Source of the DNA: Actinacidiphila alni
GTDB taxonomy: Bacteria > Actinomycetota > Actinomycetes > Streptomycetales > Streptomycetaceae
NCBI RefSeq assembly: GCF_900112845.1
Contig: NZ_FONG01000003.1
Location: 248,001 to 312,000 of the forward strand
Reading direction: 5' to 3'
Length of the DNA: 64,000 nt
Of the stretch, positions 49,647 through 59,040 are shown in pieces. Under the pieces are notes generated by a model. It searched no databases. It saw only the letters and a list, made by a program, of their open reading frames with translations, and had not been told where the DNA came from. A program made the position numbers and the translations under genes. Numbering within the stretch: position 1 is the first letter of the stretch; every line of letters starts with the position of its first letter.

Positions 49647-51037
49647 GCCGGATCGGCCACCAGCGCCGCCGCGATCAGCGCCGCCTCGGCGTCCCGTCCG
49701 CCGGCGGACCCCGCCGCCCCGCCCGTACTCGGGCCCGTCCCCGCGGTCGCCCCGGCCACCGCCCCGCCGTCGTGCCGTTCGAGGCGCCGTACGTCCGGGA
49801 TCGTCAGGACGGCGCCGGTCAGCACCACGACCAGCGCGGAGCAGCCCCACAGCGCTTGGGTGCGGCCGAAGAGTTCGGCGGCGGGGCCCGCGAGCGCCAT
49901 CGCGATCGGGGTCATCGCGACCGAGCCGAACCAGTCGTACGCCGACACCCGCGACATCTTGTCCTCGGCGATCTCCTGGTGCAGCGCGAGCATCCAGCCG
50001 ACCGCGAACACCTCGATGGCCACGCCGGTGACGAACATCGCGAGCGACAGCGCCCACACGGGCGCGACCAGGGCGAGCGCCGCGCAGGGCAGGGCCAGCG
50101 GGAAGACACCGAGCGTGCCGACCAGCAGCATTCGGCGCGGTTTCCACCGCATCATCAGCAGGCCGCCGCCGACCGTACCGATGCCGAAGGCCGCCAGTGC
50201 CAGACCCCAGGGCCCCGCGCCGCCCAGCTTCTCGCGGGCGACCAGCGGCCCGTAGACCGCTTCGGCGGCGCCGACCGCCGCGTTGACCACAGCGAACTGC
50301 ACGACGATGCCCCACAGCCAGGAGCGGGAGGCGAATTCCCGCCAGCCCTCGCGCAGGTCGCCGATCATGCTCGACGACGTGGTGGGCCGCGCGCCGTCGG
50401 CGACGTCGAGGCGGGAGCGCATGGCGGCGGCGACGGCGAAGCCCGCCGCGTCGACCGCCAGCACCCAGCCGGGGCCGATCGCGGCGACGAGCGCGCCGCC
50501 GACCGCCGCGCCGCCGATGGTCGCGCCGTTCATCGACAGCCGGAAGACGGAGAAAGCCTTGCCCGCATGCGCAGTCTCGACGGTGGAGAGCACCATGCCC
50601 TCGGAGGCGGGGGAGAAGAACGCGTGCGCGCTGCCGCCCACCGCCGTGAGCGCCGCCATCTGCCACAGCGCGGGATGCCCGGCGAGCACGAGCAGCGCGA
50701 AGGCCGCCTGCGAGACCGCGTTGACCGTGTTGGCCGTCACCATGACCCGCTGGCGCGGGATGCGGTCGGCGACGGTGCCGCCGATGAGCAGGAAGACCAC
50801 CATGGCCAGGGTCCGCGCGGCGGCCACGAGACCGACGCCGGTGGCGCTGCCGCCGGACTCGATGACCGCGTACGCGGCGGCGATCAGCGCCCCGGAATTG
50901 CCGAGGTTGGTGATGAACGAGGCCCCGACCAGCAGCCGGAAATTCCGTCCGGCCCAGGACGGCAGGCGCCCCCGCAGGCCGGACGGTCGGGCGTCGTCGA
51001 AGGCGGCGCCGCTGCGGGCCTGGTCGTCGGGGGTCAC
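49586..51037 (-). CDS. MFS transporter (enterobactin exporter EntS-like architecture)
   Basis: A 483-aa permease of the MFS_3/EntS group: NFRLLVGASFITNLGNSGALIAAAYAVIESGGSATGVGLVAAARTLAMVVFLLIGGTVADRIPRQRVMV, then SAHAFFSPASEGMVLSTV. A 60-residue Gly/Ala-rich tail follows the last helix. No siderophore genes are adjacent, so an efflux role for other compounds is just as likely. Convergent overlap with the spermidine synthase-like gene. Confidence 0.85.
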   Translation of the reverse strand: MTPDDQARSGAAFDDARPSGLRGRLPSWAGRNFRLLVGASFITNLGNSGALIAAAYAVIESGGSATGVGLVAAARTLAMVVFLLIGGTVADRIPRQRVMVTANTVNAVSQAAFALLVLAGHPALWQMAALTAVGGSAHAFFSPASEGMVLSTVETAHAGKAFSVFRLSMNGATIGGAAVGGALVAAIGPGWVLAVDAAGFAVAAAMRSRLDVADGARPTTSSSMIGDLREGWREFASRSWLWGIVVQFAVVNAAVGAAEAVYGPLVAREKLGGAGPWGLALAAFGIGTVGGGLLMMRWKPRRMLLVGTLGVFPLALPCAALALVAPVWALSLAMFVTGVAIEVFAVGWMLALHQEIAEDKMSRVSAYDWFGSVAMTPIAMALAGPAAELFGRTQALWGCSALVVVLTGAVLTIPDVRRLERHDGGAVAGATAGTGPSTGGAAGSAGGRDAEAALIAAALVADPAQPTVKAPSGGVGDGAADRS

Positions 51038-51121
51038 CCCGGGACTATGCCCGCAGTGCGTGCGTCACGCAAACGAATTCGCCCGCGCCCGCACGCACCG
51101 CCCCCATGGCCTCTTTTCGAG

Positions 51122-52390
51122 CTACTTCTTCAGCGGCCGGATGCTGCTCTTGATCTTCTCGATCACCGAGTCCGCGAGCTGGTCGGGCACCCCGCGGTCC
51201 GCGTACAGCACCCACACCACGAGCTTCTTGGACGGGTCCGACTGCGTCGGGTCGGTCCAGGCGACGGTGTACGCGGCGCCGTCCGCCGAGCACTTGCTGG
51301 TCTTGGGGATGTGGGAGGCGGTGGCCGAGGCCTGCCAGCCGGAGATGCCGTGCGCGTTGTGAAACGCCTTGCTGTTCTGCACCTTGGAGAAGGTGCCCTT
51401 GCCGTTGTCCTGGTAGGCCCAGTAGGCCCAGGACGTGGCCTGCACCTCGGCGGCGTCGCGCACGCTCTTGGCGCCGTTGGCGCCCTTGGTGCCCACCGTC
51501 GCGCGGTCCGCGGTGCTGTTCCCGACCTTGCACCAGTCGTGCTTGTAGTACGCGGGCGCACCCATCGCGACGGCCGGATTGCCCTTGTTGTCCTCGAAGC
51601 CGATGGTCAGGCCCTCGCTGCCCACGGTCCAGTCCGGCGGGACGTCGAAGGCGACATTGCGCTCGTCGCGCTTGACGACCTTCCAGCCCGGGATGACCGG
51701 CTTCACGTCGAGCGCGTCCGGCGCGCCGCGCGGCGAGTCCGCCGAGTCGTCGGAGGACGGGGTCGAGGTGGGGGAGGGCGCGGTGGTGGTCGGGGTGGCC
51801 GTGGGCGACTTGGGCGCCGTCGCGGTCGGACTCGCGTCCTTCGCGTCGTTGTCCTTCTTGTCGTCCCCGATGAGATAGACCGCGCCGACGGCGATCGCGG
51901 CGATCACCGCGACGGACGCCGCGATCGCGATGGCGATCGTCTTGCGGTCCCGGCGCGGCGGCTGCTCCCCGGGCCCGCCGGGCACCGGCGGACCCCAGTT
52001 CTGCGGGGTCGGGTAGCCGCCGGGCGGCTGCTGCGGCGGGTAGCCCGGCTGCTGGTACGGGGACGGCGTGCCGTAACCGGGCTGCCCGTACGGCTGGGTC
52101 GGCGCCGCGTACGGGGGCGTGGGCGGGCCGGGCCGGTCCGGTGGCGCGGGCGGCTGCGCGGGCTGGCCGTACGGCTGGGTCGGCGGGTACTCCGGCTGCT
52201 TGTTCAGGTCCGGAGGCCCGGACTGGCCCGGCTGCTGCCCTGGCTGGCCCTGCTGCGGCGGGTAGCCGGGCTGAGCGTACGGCGAGGGCGTGTCGTACGG
52301 CGCCGGCGAGCCGTACGGCCCCGGCGGTGTCGGCGGGGGGGCGCCCTGCGGGTTCTGCTCTCCCCCGTTGTGCTGTTCTCCTGGCCACAT
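51122..52390 (-). CDS. Pro/Gln-rich single-pass membrane protein with extracellular domain
   Basis: A 422-aa protein. The cytoplasmic first 150 residues are Pro/Gln/Gly/Tyr-rich (repeated QPYGQPG, YPPQQ, SPYQQPGY). One helix (TIAIAIAASVAVIAAIAVGA) is followed by a Ser/Thr/Pro linker with an acidic stretch and a 190-residue extracellular domain with several Cys (HDWCKVG, TSKCSADG). The architecture is typical of actinobacterial membrane proteins of unknown role; the domain is not recognised. ATG at 52390. Confidence 0.75.
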   Translation of the reverse strand: MWPGEQHNGGEQNPQGAPPPTPPGPYGSPAPYDTPSPYAQPGYPPQQGQPGQQPGQSGPPDLNKQPEYPPTQPYGQPAQPPAPPDRPGPPTPPYAAPTQPYGQPGYGTPSPYQQPGYPPQQPPGGYPTPQNWGPPVPGGPGEQPPRRDRKTIAIAIAASVAVIAAIAVGAVYLIGDDKKDNDAKDASPTATAPKSPTATPTTTAPSPTSTPSSDDSADSPRGAPDALDVKPVIPGWKVVKRDERNVAFDVPPDWTVGSEGLTIGFEDNKGNPAVAMGAPAYYKHDWCKVGNSTADRATVGTKGANGAKSVRDAAEVQATSWAYWAYQDNGKGTFSKVQNSKAFHNAHGISGWQASATASHIPKTSKCSADGAAYTVAWTDPTQSDPSKKLVVWVLYADRGVPDQLADSVIEKIKSSIRPLKK

Positions 52391-52462
52391 GGCTGGAAAC
52401 ACTAGGGGAGGACGTCCGCCGGTTCCATGCCGGATGGCGCTACTCGCTGGTAACATCGCGCC

Positions 52463-52915
52463 ATGTCCGAGACCTTGCCCTCCATAGGCGAACTGATGGC
52501 GGCCACCGTGCCGATGGCCCGCACCCTCAACCTCGAATATCTGGAGACCACGGCCGAGCGCGCCGTGGTCGTGCTGCCCGACCAGAGCGACTTCCACAAT
52601 CACGTCGGCGGACCGCACGCCGGCGCGATGTTCACCCTCGCGGAGTCCGCGAGCGGCGCCATCGTGCTCGCCGCCTTCGGCGACCAGCTGGGCCGGGCCG
52701 TGCCGCTGGCCGTCCGCGCGGAGATCGCCTACAGCAAGCTGGCCATGGGGCCGGTGAAGGCCACCGCGGAACTCGGCAGGGCCGCCGCCGAGGTGGTCGC
52801 GGACCTGGACAAGGGGGAGCGCCCCGAATTCCCCGTCGAGGTCTCCATCACCCGGGAGGACGGCGCCGAGACCGCGCACATGACGGTCGTCTGGACGCTG
52901 CGGCCCAACCGCTGA
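52463..52915 (+). CDS. Hotdog-fold thioesterase-like protein (DUF4442/PaaI type)
   Basis: A 150-aa hotdog protein. NHVGGPHAGAMFTLAESASGAIVLAAFGD matches the active-site helix region of PaaI/DUF4442 thioesterases, and RAEIAYSKLAMGPVKATAEL follows. It is expected to hydrolyse an acyl-CoA. It is divergent from the Pro-rich membrane protein. Confidence 0.85.
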   Translation: MSETLPSIGELMAATVPMARTLNLEYLETTAERAVVVLPDQSDFHNHVGGPHAGAMFTLAESASGAIVLAAFGDQLGRAVPLAVRAEIAYSKLAMGPVKATAELGRAAAEVVADLDKGERPEFPVEVSITREDGAETAHMTVVWTLRPNR

Positions 52916-53064
52916 CGCGGGAGGCCAACAGAGGACCCGAGAACCGGCACGGGCCCCGAGTACCGGTCGCCCGCGTCTGACCGGCCGCGACGGCGGTTCG
53001 GTTAGGCTTCGACGATGTGTGCCGCGTGCGCACAACCGATCGTTGTCCAGGGGAGGAACCGGCT

Positions 53065-53733
53065 GTGCACGTGCAGGAATGGCTCGACGGCATCCCACCG
53101 GTCCTCGTCTATCTGATGGTCGGTCTGGTCGTCGGGGTGGAGAGCCTCGGCATCCCGCTGCCCGGCGAGATCGTCCTGATGAGTGCCGCGCTGCTGTCCT
53201 CGCAGGGCAACGTCAACCCCTGGCTGGTCGGCACCGCCGCCGTCATCGGCGCGGTCGGCGGTGACTCGATCGGCTACTCCATCGGCCACAAGGGCGGCAA
53301 ACCGCTTCTGGACAAGCTCGGCGCCCGGTTCCCCAAACACTTCTCGCCCGGCCATGTGGCCACGGCGGAACGCTCGTTCCAGCGCTGGGGCGTGTGGGCG
53401 GTCTTCTTCGGCCGCTTCGTCGCCCTGCTGCGGATCTTCGCCGGGCCGCTCGCGGGCGTCCTGAAGATGCCCTACTGGAAATTCCTGATCGCCAACGCGC
53501 TCGGCGGCCTGGTCTGGGCGGGCGGCACCACCGCCGTCATCTACTACGTGGGTGTCGTCGCCGAGCCCTGGCTCAAGCGGTTCGGCTACTTCGGCCTCGC
53601 CGCCGCGGTGCTCTTCGGCATCGGGTCCTTCCTCTTCGTGAAGCGGCGCGCCGCCAAGGCGCAGGCCGAGATCGAGGCGCGGGACGTGACCGCGGGCGTG
53701 GAGCCCGAGGTCGCGGTGGCCCAGGGGGAGTAG
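53065..53733 (+). CDS. DedA family membrane protein
   Basis: A 222-aa protein with DedA features: GVESLGIPLPGEIVLMSAALLSSQG, GAVGGDSIGYSIGHKGGKPLL and VFFGRFVALLRIFAGPLAGVLKMPYWKFLIANALGGLVWAGG, with the essential Glu and Arg in place. DedA proteins are thought to recycle lipid carriers or phospholipids across the membrane. The GTG at 53065 has GGGAGG 7 bases upstream. Confidence 0.9.
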   Translation: MHVQEWLDGIPPVLVYLMVGLVVGVESLGIPLPGEIVLMSAALLSSQGNVNPWLVGTAAVIGAVGGDSIGYSIGHKGGKPLLDKLGARFPKHFSPGHVATAERSFQRWGVWAVFFGRFVALLRIFAGPLAGVLKMPYWKFLIANALGGLVWAGGTTAVIYYVGVVAEPWLKRFGYFGLAAAVLFGIGSFLFVKRRAAKAQAEIEARDVTAGVEPEVAVAQGE

Positions 53734-53787
53734 CCGGAGAAAACCAGGGGGAGTAGCCCGAGATAAGGGGACCGGCCGGTCGGGCGG

Positions 53788-54426
53788 TCAGGGGCGGTTC
53801 GCCGCCCGGCGCAGCGACTGCCGGTGCACCTCGGCGAGCGCCACGTAATGCTCGGCGTTGAGCCGGACCGTGGCCCGCTCCTCCTCGGTCAGTTCCCTGC
53901 GCACCGTGGCGGGCACACCCGCCACGAGCGACCCCGGCGGCACCCGCATCCCCTGCGGTACGAGGGCCGCCGCGGCGACCAGCGAACCGGCGCCGATGTG
54001 CGCCCCGTTCAGCACCGTGGCGCCCATCCCGATCAGGACGCCGTCCTCCACGACGCATCCGTGCAGCACCGCGTTGTGCCCGACCGAGACGCCCTCGCCG
54101 ACGACGGCGGGGAAGCCGGGGTCGGCGTGGACGGTGCAGTTGTCCTGGATGTTGGAGCCCGCGCCGATACTGATCGACTCGCAGTCGCCGCGCAGCACCG
54201 CGTGGTACCAGACGCTCGCGTCCGCGGCGAGCGTCACGCTGCCGAGCACCACCGCGCCGGGCGCGGTGAAGGCGGCCGGATCGATCCGCGGCGTGCGGTC
54301 CAGGATGTCGGCGACCAGTGGCCGCGGTGCGCCGTCGCCTGCCGGGCCCGAGTCCGCGGCCGCGCCCGTATCCGTACCGTCCGCCCGTGTCCCGCCCGCG
54401 CCGCTCGTACCCGCCGGGTCCGTCAT
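53788..54426 (-). CDS. Gamma-carbonic anhydrase-like hexapeptide protein
   Basis: A 212-aa left-handed beta-helix protein. The hexapeptide region has the gamma-CA metal sites in context: SNIQDNCTVHADPGFPAVVG and GVSVGHNAVLHGC supply the three His. A 40-residue Gly/Ala-rich N-terminal extension precedes it. It may be a carbonic anhydrase or a related ferripyochelin-binding-type protein, as the family name is often given. It is divergent from the acyltransferase at 54550. Confidence 0.87.
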   Translation of the reverse strand: MTDPAGTSGAGGTRADGTDTGAAADSGPAGDGAPRPLVADILDRTPRIDPAAFTAPGAVVLGSVTLAADASVWYHAVLRGDCESISIGAGSNIQDNCTVHADPGFPAVVGEGVSVGHNAVLHGCVVEDGVLIGMGATVLNGAHIGAGSLVAAAALVPQGMRVPPGSLVAGVPATVRRELTEEERATVRLNAEHYVALAEVHRQSLRRAANRP

Positions 54427-54549
54427 GCCCACCGCCCTCGTCCGTCCGTACGGTCCCGCGACGCTCGCCAGCCGCCGGCGCGGCCGGCTCGTCCCCGGGT
54501 GCCCGTCGCGGGTCCACCGCTGTCCACCCGCACCGTATACGGTGGCCCC

Positions 54550-55302
54550 GTGCCCAAGAACGAGAACGTGTTCTCCTCCGCGACCGCCGCCGCCACGGCC
54601 TGGCGGCGGCGCGCCACCACGCGTCTGGTGCACCGCGGCTGGCGCTGGGTGCAGAACGCGGGCGCGGTCACCGCCGCCCGCCCGGGACCGCTGCGCTTCG
54701 GCCGGATCGGCGAGGGCACCCGGCTGGCCTTCCCGCTCGGCACCGTCTTCGGCGAACGCTGGATCCAGCTCGGCGACCACTGCATCATCGGCGAGCAGGT
54801 CACCCTCACCGCCGGAATGATGCCGGACCTGGACCTCGGCCCCGACCCCGTCCTGCGCCTGGGCAACGGAGTCGTGCTCGGCCGCGGCAGCCATGTCGTG
54901 GCCTCCGTCCCCGTCGTCTTCGGCGACAACGTCTACTGCGGCCCGTACGTCTACGTCACCAGTGACAACCACTCCTACGACGACACCACGACCCCCGTCG
55001 GCAAGCAGTGGCCGCGTACCGCGCCCGTGACGATCGGTGCCGGGAGCTGGCTCGGCTCCGGCTGCGTGATCCTGCCCGGCGCGCGGCTGGGCCGCAATGT
55101 GGTGGTGGCCGCGGGCGCCGTGGTCCGCGGCGAGGTGCCCGACTTCGCGGTGGTCGCCGGCGCGCCCGCCCGGATCGTACGGCGCTGGGAGCCCGGCACC
55201 GGCTGGCAGCCGCCGCTGCGCACCCCCGCGCCGCTGCCCGTCCCCGAGGGCGTCACCCCCGAGCAACTGCTCGCCCTCGCCGAACTGGACGACCCGGCCT
55301 GA
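54550..55302 (+). CDS. Hexapeptide-repeat acyltransferase
   Basis: A 250-aa beta-helix acyltransferase: IQLGDHCIIGEQVTLTAG, VYVTSDNHSYDDTTTPVGKQ with the catalytic-type His, then IGAGSWLGSGCVILPGARLGRNVVVAAGAVVRGEVPDFAVVAGAPARIVRRW. This is the maltose/galactoside O-acetyltransferase group. A GTG at 54550 begins the frame. Acceptor unknown. Confidence 0.87.
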   Translation: MPKNENVFSSATAAATAWRRRATTRLVHRGWRWVQNAGAVTAARPGPLRFGRIGEGTRLAFPLGTVFGERWIQLGDHCIIGEQVTLTAGMMPDLDLGPDPVLRLGNGVVLGRGSHVVASVPVVFGDNVYCGPYVYVTSDNHSYDDTTTPVGKQWPRTAPVTIGAGSWLGSGCVILPGARLGRNVVVAAGAVVRGEVPDFAVVAGAPARIVRRWEPGTGWQPPLRTPAPLPVPEGVTPEQLLALAELDDPA

Positions 55303-55363
55303 CCGCCCGCGGCCGCCGCGCCTGCCCGGCAAGGGCCGCGCCGGAGCCTGTTACGTTGCCCGT

Positions 55364-55909
55364 ATGCGCGCACCGATCGGCAACTTCGACGAAGCCCACC
55401 CCGCTACCGACCGCCGGGAGTTGCTGCCGCCGCCGGTCGCCGCGGCCGTCACGCCCGACATGCTCTACGTCGACACCGACCCGGCCAAGGCCGACACCGC
55501 CGTTTTCGTGGAGACCTACGGCGCCGACCTGCTGACGGCCTCCGCGAACTGTGTCGTCGTGGCGGGCAAGCGCGGCCAGGACGTCACCCTCGCCGCCTGC
55601 CTCGTGCTCTCCACGACCCGCGTGGACGTCAATGGCGCGGTGCGCCGCCACCTGGGCTCCCGGAAGGCGTCCTTCGCCCCGATGGACACCGCCGTCGGCG
55701 AGACCGGCATGGAATACGGCGGCATCACCCCGGTCGGACTGCCCGCCGGCTGGCCGCTGCTCGTCGACGCGGCCGTCGTCGAGGCGCCGCACCTGGTGAT
55801 CGGCAGCGGCGCGCGACGCGGCAAGCTCATCGTCCCCGGCAAGACCCTGGCCGCCCTGCCGGGCGCGGTCGTCCTGGAAGGACTCGGCCTGCGCATCGAG
55901 ACGCCCTAG
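55364..55909 (+). CDS. YbaK/EbsC-type aminoacyl-tRNA deacylase
   Basis: A 181-aa YbaK-fold protein: ANCVVVAGKRGQDVTLAACLVLSTTRVDVNGAVRRHLG, ASFAPMDTAVGETGMEYGGITPVGLP with the GGITPxGLP signature, then GSGARRGKLIVPGKTL. Such proteins hydrolyse mis-charged aminoacyl-tRNAs, often Cys-tRNAPro. The stop overlaps the convergent small membrane protein by 4 bases. Confidence 0.9.
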   Translation: MRAPIGNFDEAHPATDRRELLPPPVAAAVTPDMLYVDTDPAKADTAVFVETYGADLLTASANCVVVAGKRGQDVTLAACLVLSTTRVDVNGAVRRHLGSRKASFAPMDTAVGETGMEYGGITPVGLPAGWPLLVDAAVVEAPHLVIGSGARRGKLIVPGKTLAALPGAVVLEGLGLRIETP

Positions 55910-56151
55910 GACCTGTTCTGACGGTCCTCCAGCCGGCGGTGCAGCGCGCGTCCGCCGAGCACGACCGCCGCGCCGACGGCGACGCCCGCCAGGACGGCGA
56001 GGACCACCCACGCGCCGGACAGGACGCCCGCCAGCGCGACGGTCACCACGAGACCGAGGACGAAGGCGAGCACCGGCAGCGCGTAGAACCACAACTGCGC
56101 GTAAGTGCGCTCGTCCAGGCCGAAAGGGGGCGGCGGCGCTTTGCGTCCCAT
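55906..56151 (-). CDS. Small two-helix membrane protein
   Basis: An 81-aa protein with two hydrophobic helices (FYALPVLAFVLGLVVTVALA and AWVVLAVLAGVAVGAAVVLG) and a basic C-terminus. A Pro-rich start, GRKAPPPPFGLDERTYAQLW, leads into helix 1. I used the ATG at 56151. Function unknown. Confidence 0.65.
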   Translation of the reverse strand: MGRKAPPPPFGLDERTYAQLWFYALPVLAFVLGLVVTVALAGVLSGAWVVLAVLAGVAVGAAVVLGGRALHRRLEDRQNRS

Positions 56152-56187
56152 GCCCCAACCGTAGCCCGGCGGGCGCGGAACCACAGG

Positions 56188-56595
56188 TCAGGGCAGCCGC
56201 GGGATCTCGATCGCGGGGCACCGGTCCATGACCATGTCCAGACCGGCCGCGCGCGTACGGTCGTACGCCACCTCGTCGATCACGCCGAGCTGGAACCAGA
56301 CCGCCTTGGCGCCCGCCGCCACCGCCTCGTCGGCGACACCGCCCGCGAGGTCGGAATTGACGAAGACGTCGACCACGTCGACCGGGAACGGGATGTCCGC
56401 GAGCGAGGCGTACCCCTGCTCGCCGTGCACGGTCTCGGCCTTCGGGTGCACCGGCACCACGCGCTTGCCGAAGCGCTGGAGCACGGCAGCGACACCGTAG
56501 GCGGCCCGCGAGGTGTTGCTTGACAGGCCGACCACCGCCCAGGTGTCGCCCGTACCGGTGAGAATCCGCCGTACCGTCTCCGCGTCGCCGTACAC
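56188..56595 (-). CDS. CoA-binding protein (YccU/CoA_binding_2 type)
   Basis: A 135-aa Rossmann-fold protein with TWAVVGLSSNTSRAAYGVAAVLQRFGKRVVPVHPKAETVHGEQGYASLADIPFPVDVVDVFVNSDL and AVWFQLGVIDEVAYDRTRAAGLDMVMDRCPAIEIPRL, the CoA-binding YccU pattern ending with the conserved Cys. A GTG at 56595 has GGAGG 5 bases upstream. Confidence 0.87.
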   Translation of the reverse strand: MYGDAETVRRILTGTGDTWAVVGLSSNTSRAAYGVAAVLQRFGKRVVPVHPKAETVHGEQGYASLADIPFPVDVVDVFVNSDLAGGVADEAVAAGAKAVWFQLGVIDEVAYDRTRAAGLDMVMDRCPAIEIPRLP

Positions 56596-56713
56596 GCCGT
56601 CCTCCAGCCGCTCGCCGCACCGCCGCCCGGCGCCGACGCGCCGCACAGCTCCTGCCTGGCAGAACACGGGTCCCGGGCCCGCCATTCCCCGGGCCTGCCC
56701 GTACGCTGAACGC

Positions 56714-57349
56714 ATGGTCGACCGGTATCTGACGGTGGCGCGCGCGGGCGTGCACGAGAGCGAGATCAAGCGCTCGCGGTTCCTGTGCGCCCTCGCGCCC
56801 GCGGACAGCGAACAGACCGCCCAGGACGTCGTACAGGCCGTCCGCAAGGAACACCCCGGGGCCACGCACAACTGCTTCGCGTACGTCATCGGCCCGGACG
56901 GCCGGCTGCACCGGGCGAGCGACGACGGCGAACCGGGCGGCACCGCGGGCACACCCATGCTCCAGGCCCTGCTCGGGCGCGAAGTGCGCGACACCGTCGC
57001 GGTCGTCACCCGCTACTACGGCGGCGTCCAACTCGGCGCCGGCGGCCTGGCCCGGGCCTACGGCGGCGCCGTCACCGCCGCCCTCGACGCGATCGGCACC
57101 ATCGAGCGGCGCCGTCTCGCCCTGGTCACCGTCACCGTCGACCACCAGCGGGCCGGCCGCCTCGAGAACGAGCTGCGCGCCGCCGGTCACACCGTCCGCG
57201 GGGTGGACTACGGCGCCGCCGTCACCATCGACCTCGGCGTCCCCGACGCCGAACTGCCCGCCTTCCGCTCCTGGCTCGCCGACGCCACCTCGGGCGCCGC
57301 AGCGATCACCGTCGGCGGCAGCGCCTACGTGGACGTCCGCCGGGGCTGA
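56714..57349 (+). CDS. IMPACT/YigZ family protein
   Basis: A 211-aa protein. The UPF0029 N-terminal part has RSRFLCALAPADS, HPGATHNCFAYVIG and ASDDGEPGGTAGTPMLQALLGREVRDTVAVVTRYYGGVQLGAGGLARAYG, which is diagnostic. Bacterial members bind or protect translation components. It is divergent from the CoA-binding protein. Confidence 0.92.
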   Translation: MVDRYLTVARAGVHESEIKRSRFLCALAPADSEQTAQDVVQAVRKEHPGATHNCFAYVIGPDGRLHRASDDGEPGGTAGTPMLQALLGREVRDTVAVVTRYYGGVQLGAGGLARAYGGAVTAALDAIGTIERRRLALVTVTVDHQRAGRLENELRAAGHTVRGVDYGAAVTIDLGVPDAELPAFRSWLADATSGAAAITVGGSAYVDVRRG

Positions 57350-57464
57350 GCCGGACCCGCGGAAGCACCGCCGGGCGCGCGCCGGATGGCCGGCCACGAG
57401 GGGCGCTGTCGGCCTACGGACAGACCTCCCGGCTCATGCGCGTACGTCCCCGGGCCGAAGGGGC

Positions 57465-57851
57465 TCAGCCCGTACCGTCGGCCGCGTCAACGCGTGCCCG
57501 CTCGGCGAGTGACGTCCGCAGCCGGATGAGCCGTTCGATCTCCGCGTCGAGCAGGGCGAGCCGCCGCTCCACGACGTCGGCGAAGGCGCCGGGCGGGTCG
57601 CCGCTGTCGCAGCGGGCGGGCGGATCGGCGGCGAGCAGATGGAGCCGGTCCGCACGGCCGCGCAGATCCTCCACGGTCAGCCCGAGGGACAGCAGTTCGC
57701 GGATGACGCGGATCAGGGCGACCTCGCCCGGACCGTACTCGCGCTGCCCCGAGCCGGTGCGGTCCGGCGGCGGGAGCAGGCCGCGCTGCTCGTAGAAGCG
57801 CAGCGCCCTCGGGGTGGTGCCGGCCGCTGCCGCCGCGTCACCGATCCGCAT
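57465..57851 (-). CDS. MerR-family regulator
   Basis: A 128-aa MerR protein: IGDAAAAAGTTPRALRFYEQRGLLPPPDRTGSGQREYGPGEVALIRVIRELLSLGLTVEDL, then a C-terminal dimerisation helix with EIERLIRLRTSL. One Cys (ARCDSGD) is present, so a metal role is not obvious. It lies downstream of the oxidoreductase on the same strand and probably controls the 19-bp-spacer promoter at 59041-59071. Confidence 0.9.
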   Translation of the reverse strand: MRIGDAAAAAGTTPRALRFYEQRGLLPPPDRTGSGQREYGPGEVALIRVIRELLSLGLTVEDLRGRADRLHLLAADPPARCDSGDPPGAFADVVERRLALLDAEIERLIRLRTSLAERARVDAADGTG

Positions 57852-57915
57852 CCGTCCCCCTCACCTGCGGCACGTCGCGCCAGACGCCGACCGCGGAGGA
57901 CCGGGCGCATGGCTG

Positions 57916-58968
57916 TTACGGCTCCACTATCGCAGCCCCGAAGTGCCGCCCGGCGATCAGTTCGGGCAGTACGTGCGGTGCGCGCCCGATGCCGCCGACC
58001 GTCGTGTGCGGGAAGCGGATCTCGCCCGCGCGCAGCCACGCGCCGAAGCGCTCGGTCCACTCCGCCTCCACCTCCGGGTGGTCGCCGCCCGCGTAGCCGC
58101 GGACCGAGACGCCCTTGACGACCAGGCGGTACGAGTCGATCGCGGCCGGTGCGCTGCCGCCCGCCCGGTCCGCGGCGAGCTGCCCGGACAGGGCGCCGAC
58201 CAGCGCGAAGCGCGCGCCCTGCCGGGCGGCGCCCACGGCGGCGGCCAACTGCTCGCCGCCGACGGTGTCCAGCAGCACATCGATGCCGTCGGGCGCCGCC
58301 TCCGCCAGCCGGTCGGCGAACCGCCCCTGCCCGCGCGGCACCACCGCGTCGTAGCCGAGTTCGGCGGTCAGCCGCTCGGCCTTCCACGGCGAGCCCGTGC
58401 TGCCGAGCACCCGGCCCGCGCCCAGCAGCCGGGCGATCTGCCCGGCCAGTGAACCGACCGCGCCGGCCGCACCCGTCACGAGCACGGTGTCACCCGGCCG
58501 GACCGGCGCGAGCCGGGTCAGCGCGCCGTACGCGGACGACCCCTGCGCGAGGTACGCCACCGGGTCGGGCAGCGTGCCGTCCAGCACCTCGCACTGGTCG
58601 GCGGGCACCAGCGCCCAGTCCCGCCAGCCGAGCAGGTGCCGCACGGTGTCGCCGGGGCGCGCCCCGGCGCCGTCCGGCGCGGCGACCACCTCGCCGACCG
58701 CCGGCCCGAAGAGCGTGTCGCCGGCCCGCAGCGGCGGCAGCGGCACACCGTCCGTCTCGCCGCCGAGCAGCGTGCGCAGGCCCGGGAAGACCAGGAAGTG
58801 GCTGTTGCGGACGAGGAGTTGACCGGGGCCCGGCGCCGGCAGCGGCGCCCGCTCGACCGTGAAGTCCCCGGGCACGGGCAATCCGCGCGGAGCGCGGGCG
58901 ACCCGCACCTCGCGCGCCGAACGCGGCGGGGTCTGCGGGGCGGGGGCGGCGGAAAGCGGTGCGGACAT
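57916..58968 (-). CDS. Zinc-type/MDR NADPH oxidoreductase
   Basis: A 350-aa medium-chain reductase of the NADPH-dependent curcumin/leukotriene reductase type: GPGQLLVRNSHFLV, YLAQGSSAYGALTRLAPVRPGDTVLVTGAAGAVGSLAGQIARLLGAGRVLGSTGS and DGIDVLLDTVGGEQL. No structural zinc Cys cluster is visible. It is the first gene under the MerR-type promoter. Probable role: reduction of reactive enones. Confidence 0.9.
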   Translation of the reverse strand: MSAPLSAAPAPQTPPRSAREVRVARAPRGLPVPGDFTVERAPLPAPGPGQLLVRNSHFLVFPGLRTLLGGETDGVPLPPLRAGDTLFGPAVGEVVAAPDGAGARPGDTVRHLLGWRDWALVPADQCEVLDGTLPDPVAYLAQGSSAYGALTRLAPVRPGDTVLVTGAAGAVGSLAGQIARLLGAGRVLGSTGSPWKAERLTAELGYDAVVPRGQGRFADRLAEAAPDGIDVLLDTVGGEQLAAAVGAARQGARFALVGALSGQLAADRAGGSAPAAIDSYRLVVKGVSVRGYAGGDHPEVEAEWTERFGAWLRAGEIRFPHTTVGGIGRAPHVLPELIAGRHFGAAIVEP

Positions 58969-59040
58969 GTGCGGTCTCCCGATGGCATGCGCGGTACGGG
59001 GGCGGCGGCCGTCCACCGGCCGCCGCCCGGAGCGCGGTGA

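Noticed and set aside
49586..51037. MFS gene as a siderophore exporter of the uptake operon
   Set aside because: It resembles EntS in general layout only, lies 36 kb away, has no iron box that I could find and carries a non-conserved tail.
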